A DNA stretch of 64,000 nucleotides from Nocardia arizonensis (GTDB lineage Bacteria > Actinomycetota > Actinomycetes > Mycobacteriales > Mycobacteriaceae): positions 1 through 64,000 of the forward strand of contig NZ_LGYZ01000123.1 in assembly GCF_001310275.1 (NCBI RefSeq), in the 5' to 3' direction. Below, in pieces: positions 60,427 through 64,000 of this stretch. A program made the translations under genes and the position numbers. Positions within the stretch are counted from its first letter, which is position 1. Each line of letters starts with the position of its first letter. The notes under the pieces were generated by a model. It saw only the letters and a program-made list of their open reading frames with translations, was not told the origin of the DNA and searched no databases.

Positions 60427-60564
60427 CGTCCCAGGCTACCGCAGCCCGACATGGACTTCGCGGCCGTCCGGTCGGTTCGGCACCTTGGTGAACAGCGGCC
60501 CAACCGCCGGGAAACCGGTGCCGACGGCATCCGGCAACTATTCGCTGTCCGATTGCCGAGCGGG

Positions 60565-62124
60565 TCAGTCCGATTCGAACTGCACCGGGATATCCACCCG
60601 GCGACCGTCGCGGATCACCTGCACCGTCACGGTCTTGCCGATCTCCTGCAATTGCTCGGCGACCGTGAACTCCTCGGAGCTGGTCACCGGTCGGTCACCG
60701 ATCTGGACGATGACATCGCCCTCCACGATGCCCGCGCGCGCGGCCGGACCGCCGTCGCGCACATCGGCCACCACCGCGCCGCTCATGACCTCGTTGGCGA
60801 CGGTCTTGGTGCGCACGCTCAGACCGATGGTCGGGTGGTGCATCTCACCGGAACGGATGAGGGTCTGGGCGACCTGGGTCATCACGTTCACCGGAATGGC
60901 GAAACCGAGGCCGACCGATCCGCCGGTCTCGCTGCGGATGGCGCTGTTGATGCCGATCACCCGGCCCCGCATATCGACCAGCGCGCCACCGGAATTACCG
61001 GGGTTGATCGATGCGTCGGTCTGCACCGCGTCGATCACCGCGTTGGTGTCGCTGCCCTCGCCCTGGAGTTTCACCGGGCGGTGCAGCGCGCTCACGATGC
61101 CGGAGGTGACGGTCTTGCTCAGGCCGAGCGGTGAGCCGATCGCGAGCACGTCGTCACCGACCTGCACGTCCTCGGACTTGCCGAGTTGGGCGACCGTGAG
61201 GTTCTTCACATCGACCTTGAGCACCGCGAGGTCGGTCTTGGGGTCGCGGCCGACGATATTCGCGGGCACCCGCGAACCGTCGGAGAAGGTGACCTGGATG
61301 GCGGCCCGATTGCTCTTGTCCTGCGCGGCCATCGAGACCACGTGATTGTTGGTGACGACGTAGCCGGAGCCGTCGATCACCACGCCGGACCCGGTCGCCC
61401 CGCTGTCGCCGACCGTTACCCGGATCGAAACCACCGACGGCAGTACGGCATTGGCGACCTGCGAGATCGGCCCGTGCGGCCGCTCGGTCTCCCCGGCCTG
61501 TTGCAGGGTCACCTTGCGAGAGGTGAGCGTGGTCGTCGCCTCCGCGGTGAGCCTGCCGACCAGGCCGCCGACGAGTCCGATGGCGAGCGCGAGCGCCGCG
61601 AGCACGGCCAGCGCCTTCGGGGCCACCCGGGAACCGAAGAGCACCTCGCGGGCGCTCAGCTTGCGCGAGCGGGGCAGCTCGTCCGTGACCGGGGTCGCCA
61701 CGGCGGGCGCGCCGAGGCGCGCGGCCGAATGCGGATCGCGCCACGGGTCGCCCGGGCCCGCGGGCGCGGTGTCGGGCTCGCCCGCGTCGGGATCGCGCTG
61801 GAGCAGTTCGGTCGAACCCGCGGGGCGGCCGAACGCCTCGGCCAGCACGGCATCCGGGGGGCGGTTCACCAGTTCCGTACCGGCCCGTGGGCCGCCGGAG
61901 CCCGAAGCGAGTGGGGCGTGCGGGGTGAAGGAGCCGACCTGACCGGCCGGACGCGAGAAGGCGCCGGCGGTGTGTGGATCGACCTCGGGGCGATGGACCG
62001 GCCGGGGACCGAGCACGGGTGCGTCCGACGGCCTCAGGTTCCCCCTGTTGGCCGCCGAATCGGGGGTGTCGCCCACCTCGGGCGCGTCAGACACGGGTCC
62101 GGTGTTCGGTGATTCGGTGGTCAC
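60565..62124 (-). CDS. htrA: HtrA/DegP-type serine protease with cytoplasmic N-terminal tail
   Basis: The 519-residue protein has a disordered, Pro/Gly-rich cytoplasmic tail (about residues 1-165), one membrane helix (ALAVLAALALAIGLVGGLVG, 171-190), a trypsin-like domain and a C-terminal PDZ domain. The catalytic triad is His261 (TNNHVV), Asp298 (KTDLAVLKVD) and Ser378 (GNSGGALVD). The PDZ region includes PAARAGIVEGDVIVQIGDRP. It is a membrane-anchored envelope protease. Just upstream is the anti-sigma factor rseA, 10 bases away, suggesting that cell-wall stress proteolysis is linked to SigE. Order matches Rv1221-Rv1223. Confidence 0.95.
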   Translation of the reverse strand: MTTESPNTGPVSDAPEVGDTPDSAANRGNLRPSDAPVLGPRPVHRPEVDPHTAGAFSRPAGQVGSFTPHAPLASGSGGPRAGTELVNRPPDAVLAEAFGRPAGSTELLQRDPDAGEPDTAPAGPGDPWRDPHSAARLGAPAVATPVTDELPRSRKLSAREVLFGSRVAPKALAVLAALALAIGLVGGLVGRLTAEATTTLTSRKVTLQQAGETERPHGPISQVANAVLPSVVSIRVTVGDSGATGSGVVIDGSGYVVTNNHVVSMAAQDKSNRAAIQVTFSDGSRVPANIVGRDPKTDLAVLKVDVKNLTVAQLGKSEDVQVGDDVLAIGSPLGLSKTVTSGIVSALHRPVKLQGEGSDTNAVIDAVQTDASINPGNSGGALVDMRGRVIGINSAIRSETGGSVGLGFAIPVNVMTQVAQTLIRSGEMHHPTIGLSVRTKTVANEVMSGAVVADVRDGGPAARAGIVEGDVIVQIGDRPVTSSEEFTVAEQLQEIGKTVTVQVIRDGRRVDIPVQFESD

Positions 62125-62134
62125 TCGCCAAACT

Positions 62135-62518
62135 CTACTTGCGCCACCAGGTGGTCCACCGGGTCGCGGTGAACGAATCGGTCAGAAATCCGAAAACCGC
62201 CTCGTTACGAGCGTTCCCGTGCCGTGCGCGATTCGGTGCGCCCGTACCGGGCAACTCCGCCAGCGGGATACGGGTGAGACTGTCGTGCAGGCCGGTGGGA
62301 ATCGACACCTGACCGGACTGCCGCAGCGCGATGCGGGCCTGCTGCTGGGCCTCGACCTCGCCCGCACATTCGGGACAAAGGGAAAGATGTTGAGCGGCAC
62401 GCAGGTAGGCGTTCATCCGCAGCTCGCCGTCCACATATGCCGCAACGGCCTCACTGGCCAGATGTTCGGTGGGACGGAACCGCGGCGAACGACCGGACGT
62501 GCTGGACTCGCCACTCAT
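62135..62518 (-). CDS. rseA: Zinc-binding anti-sigma-E factor
   Basis: The 127-residue protein has the ZAS-type zinc motif H-x3-C-x2-C (HLSLCPECAGEVEAQ) near residue 45, preceded by ASEAVAAYVDGELRMNAYLR. There is no membrane helix, as in mycobacterial RseA (Rv1222). It binds SigE and releases it under envelope or redox stress. ATG 62518 is preferred because the 12 residues before it are not conserved-looking. It follows sigE by 74 bases and precedes htrA by 10, so all three are likely co-transcribed. Confidence 0.9.
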   Translation of the reverse strand: MSGESSTSGRSPRFRPTEHLASEAVAAYVDGELRMNAYLRAAQHLSLCPECAGEVEAQQQARIALRQSGQVSIPTGLHDSLTRIPLAELPGTGAPNRARHGNARNEAVFGFLTDSFTATRWTTWWRK

Positions 62519-62592
62519 GCGGTGCTCACCCTTCCAACGACCGACAACATCCACCGTGTGGGTGCCGCCGATTTCCTATCGGACCGGCGGTG

Positions 62593-63357
62593 TCACCCGA
62601 AATTCGCGTCAGCGGCGAACCGCTGCTGAGATCCATTATGCGCAAGGTAGTCGCGCAGTGCCTGACGCCCACGGTGTATGCGGCTGCGCACCGTGCCGAG
62701 TTTGACCCCGAGTGTGGCGCCGATCTCCTCGTAGGACAGACCCTCGATGTCACAGAGTACGACGGCGGCGCGGAATTCAGGAGCCAGCGAATCCAACGCG
62801 GATTGCAGGTCGGGATCGAGTCGGGCGTCGTGGTAGACGTCCTCGGGGGTCGGCCCCTCGGCCGCCACCCGCTCGTAGTCCTCCGGCAGCGCCTCCATCC
62901 TGATCCGGTTGCGCCTGCGCACCATGTCGAGGAACAGGTTGGTGGTGATGCGGTGCAGCCAGCCCTCGAAGGTGCCGGGCTGGTAGTTCGACAGCGAGCG
63001 GAAGACGCGGATGAAGGTCTCCTGGGTGAGATCCTCGGCGTCCTGCGCGTCGCCGGACAGACGGTAGGCCAGTCGGTACACCCGATCGGCGTGTTCGCGC
63101 ACCAACTCGTCCCAGGAGGGCATGGCGGCGCGGTCGCCGGTGGCGTCGAAGGCGGCGGTACCCGTCAGCGTCTCCGTGGCCGTCTCGGCGTTGTCGGCGA
63201 TATCGACCTCGTCGAAGGCGACCTCGTCGAAGGACGGGACGCGCTCGGACAGTGTCGCGTATTCGGTCGACTCCGCCGGACGTGATGGCGGCGTCGCAGC
63301 CGGGGCTCCCTCGTCCGCGGAGCGCCCCGGTAGTGCCGCAAAGGAACCTTTGACCAT
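62593..63357 (-). CDS. sigE: ECF RNA polymerase sigma factor SigE
   Basis: The 254-residue protein has an unusually long N-terminal acidic extension (residues 1-80), then region 2 (VYRLAYRLSGDAQDAEDLTQ then ETFIRVFRSLSNYQPG, FEGWLHRITTNLFLDMVRR) and region 4 (AAVVLCDIEGLSYEEIGATL, VKLGTVRSRIHRGRQALR). It directs transcription under envelope stress. In M. tuberculosis SigE has more than one translational start; the in-frame starts downstream of 63357 could give shorter forms here too. It is divergent from an O-methyltransferase gene. A promoter of its own type lies upstream. Confidence 0.94.
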   Translation of the reverse strand: MVKGSFAALPGRSADEGAPAATPPSRPAESTEYATLSERVPSFDEVAFDEVDIADNAETATETLTGTAAFDATGDRAAMPSWDELVREHADRVYRLAYRLSGDAQDAEDLTQETFIRVFRSLSNYQPGTFEGWLHRITTNLFLDMVRRRNRIRMEALPEDYERVAAEGPTPEDVYHDARLDPDLQSALDSLAPEFRAAVVLCDIEGLSYEEIGATLGVKLGTVRSRIHRGRQALRDYLAHNGSQQRFAADANFG

Positions 63358-63443
63358 GTGGATGGGGCTACCTCCTACTCGGGACCGTAAACAGCTCGGC
63401 ACGGTCGCGGATATCCGTATCTCGGACCTCCGCTACGGGATAC

Positions 63444-63471
63444 AACCGACACTGTGTATGTCGTTGTTCCC
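63444..63471 (-). promoter_or_regulatory. Predicted SigE-type promoter of sigE (autoregulatory)
   Basis: On the minus strand GGGAAC (63471-63466) is followed, after 18 bases, by GGTT (63447-63444). This fits the GGAAC/GTT pattern of ECF sigma factors such as SigE and SigH in actinobacteria. It lies about 85 bases upstream of the sigE start, so the transcript would have a leader of roughly 80 bases. It suggests that SigE or a related sigma factor activates its own gene. Confidence 0.55.
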
Positions 63472-63672
63472 GGGTCCCGCGTATCACGGTCGTATGGTCT
63501 TGCGTGCTCATACTCTTTCCTGCCCCGATATGTCACGGGTGTGGAGATCCTGAGGGACACCTGAGAAAGTGCGGGTGGCGCGGTCACGATCGTGTCGCGG
63601 TCGCCCGACACCGCCCCCGCTGTCCGGGTCGGTAGCGGGTGCGACGGCGGGGGAGACAGCTAGCCTCATACC

Positions 63673-64000
63673 GTGGCATCGAACCTGGAGCGAAATCTCT
63701 CCTACGTGGAAGAATCCGTCGTGGAGGACGAGATCCTCGTCAGCGCGCGCGAACGGGCCACCGAACTGGGCGCGGCACCCGTGCCGCCGTCGGTCGGTGC
63801 GTTGCTCGGCATGTACGCCCAACTGCTCGGCGCGCGGGCGGTGGTCGAGGTCGGCACCGGCGCGGGCATCAGCGGACTGTGGTTGCTGGACGGCATGCGC
63901 GAGGACGGCACGCTCACCACGATCGATTCCGAACCCGAGCTCCAGCGCGCCGCCAAGGAGGCGTTCCGCACCGCCGACATCCCGCCCGCCCGCACCAGGC
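63673..64000 (+). CDS. O-methyltransferase (class I, Rv1220c-like), cut by window edge
   Basis: The frame starts at GTG 63673 and reads LSYVEESVVEDEILVSARER, then GALLGMYAQLLGARAVVEVG, with the SAM-binding VEVGTGAGISGLWLLDGM and acidic TTIDSEPELQRAAKEAFR. These are features of the metal-dependent O-methyltransferase family (COMT type), like Rv1220c beside sigE in M. tuberculosis. Only the first 109 residues are in the window. It is divergent from sigE. Substrate is unknown. Confidence 0.88.
   Translation, partial: MASNLERNLSYVEESVVEDEILVSARERATELGAAPVPPSVGALLGMYAQLLGARAVVEVGTGAGISGLWLLDGMREDGTLTTIDSEPELQRAAKEAFRTADIPPARTR

Noticed and set aside
1..64000. CRISPR arrays, tRNA or rRNA genes, complete insertion sequences, prophage genes
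   Set aside because: No regularly spaced repeats, cloverleaf-forming segments, rRNA-like sequence, transposase or phage structural genes were recognised.

Overview
The window is a very GC-rich actinobacterial chromosome segment, most likely Nocardia or a close relative in Mycobacteriales. The evidence is gene content: mycothiol synthesis (mshB), coenzyme F420 synthesis (fbiC), phosphatidylinositol mannoside assembly (pimE, lpqW), methylglucose lipopolysaccharide initiation (gpgS), and the sigE-rseA-htrA-tatB stress block. From about 29.7 kb onward the gene order follows the M. tuberculosis order Rv1159 to Rv1224 (pimE, phhB, typA, lpqW, mshB, Rv1171-like, fbiC, fdxC, dapC, pruA, putA, fadD36, dapD, dapE, LOG, fadD6, folP2, gpgS, sigE, rseA, htrA, tatB), with local insertions and losses. 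ychF (Rv1112 in that species) lies further left. No rRNA, tRNA, CRISPR array or intact insertion sequence was seen.

Region by region: 0.1-2.6 kb holds cstA and a ybdD-like gene. 2.6-3.4 kb is decayed DNA ending in the 3' part of a sugar ABC permease. 3.4-4.7 kb is an AraC regulator with a VOC protein, followed by ychF. 6.2-10.4 kb is an accessory island: fragments of a NYN nuclease gene and a vapBC toxin-antitoxin pair, then an intact, tightly overlapped three-gene operon. That operon encodes a HEPN-like protein, a ParA/MinD-type ATPase whose P-loop reads KGGVGRST, and a second P-loop ATPase. It looks like an uncharacterised conflict or defence system and is the best candidate for something new here.

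10.4-29.5 kb is lineage-variable: an HD-GYP/LuxR fusion regulator, a DUF4331 plus TPR pair, a truncated methyltransferase, a metallophosphoesterase, a Ser/Thr kinase, two adjacent genes sharing an unnamed C-terminal domain, a divergent MarR/MFS pair with twin palindromic operators, an XRE regulator, a CHAP-domain protein, an internally duplicated protein, a Tat-exported DUF1906 protein, and a Ser/Gly/Ile repeat protein.

29.7-64 kb is mainly conserved core. Envelope lipomannan precursors (PimE, LpqW), mycothiol (MshB), F420 (FbiC, with a flavin/F420-type oxidoreductase nearby), lysine/peptidoglycan precursors (DapC, DapD, DapE), proline catabolism (PruA, PutA), fatty-acid activation (two acyl-CoA synthetases) and the SigE envelope-stress regulon are encoded together. 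Many neighbours overlap by 4 bp (ATGA or GTGA), which indicates translational coupling. A SigE-type promoter upstream of sigE suggests autoregulation.
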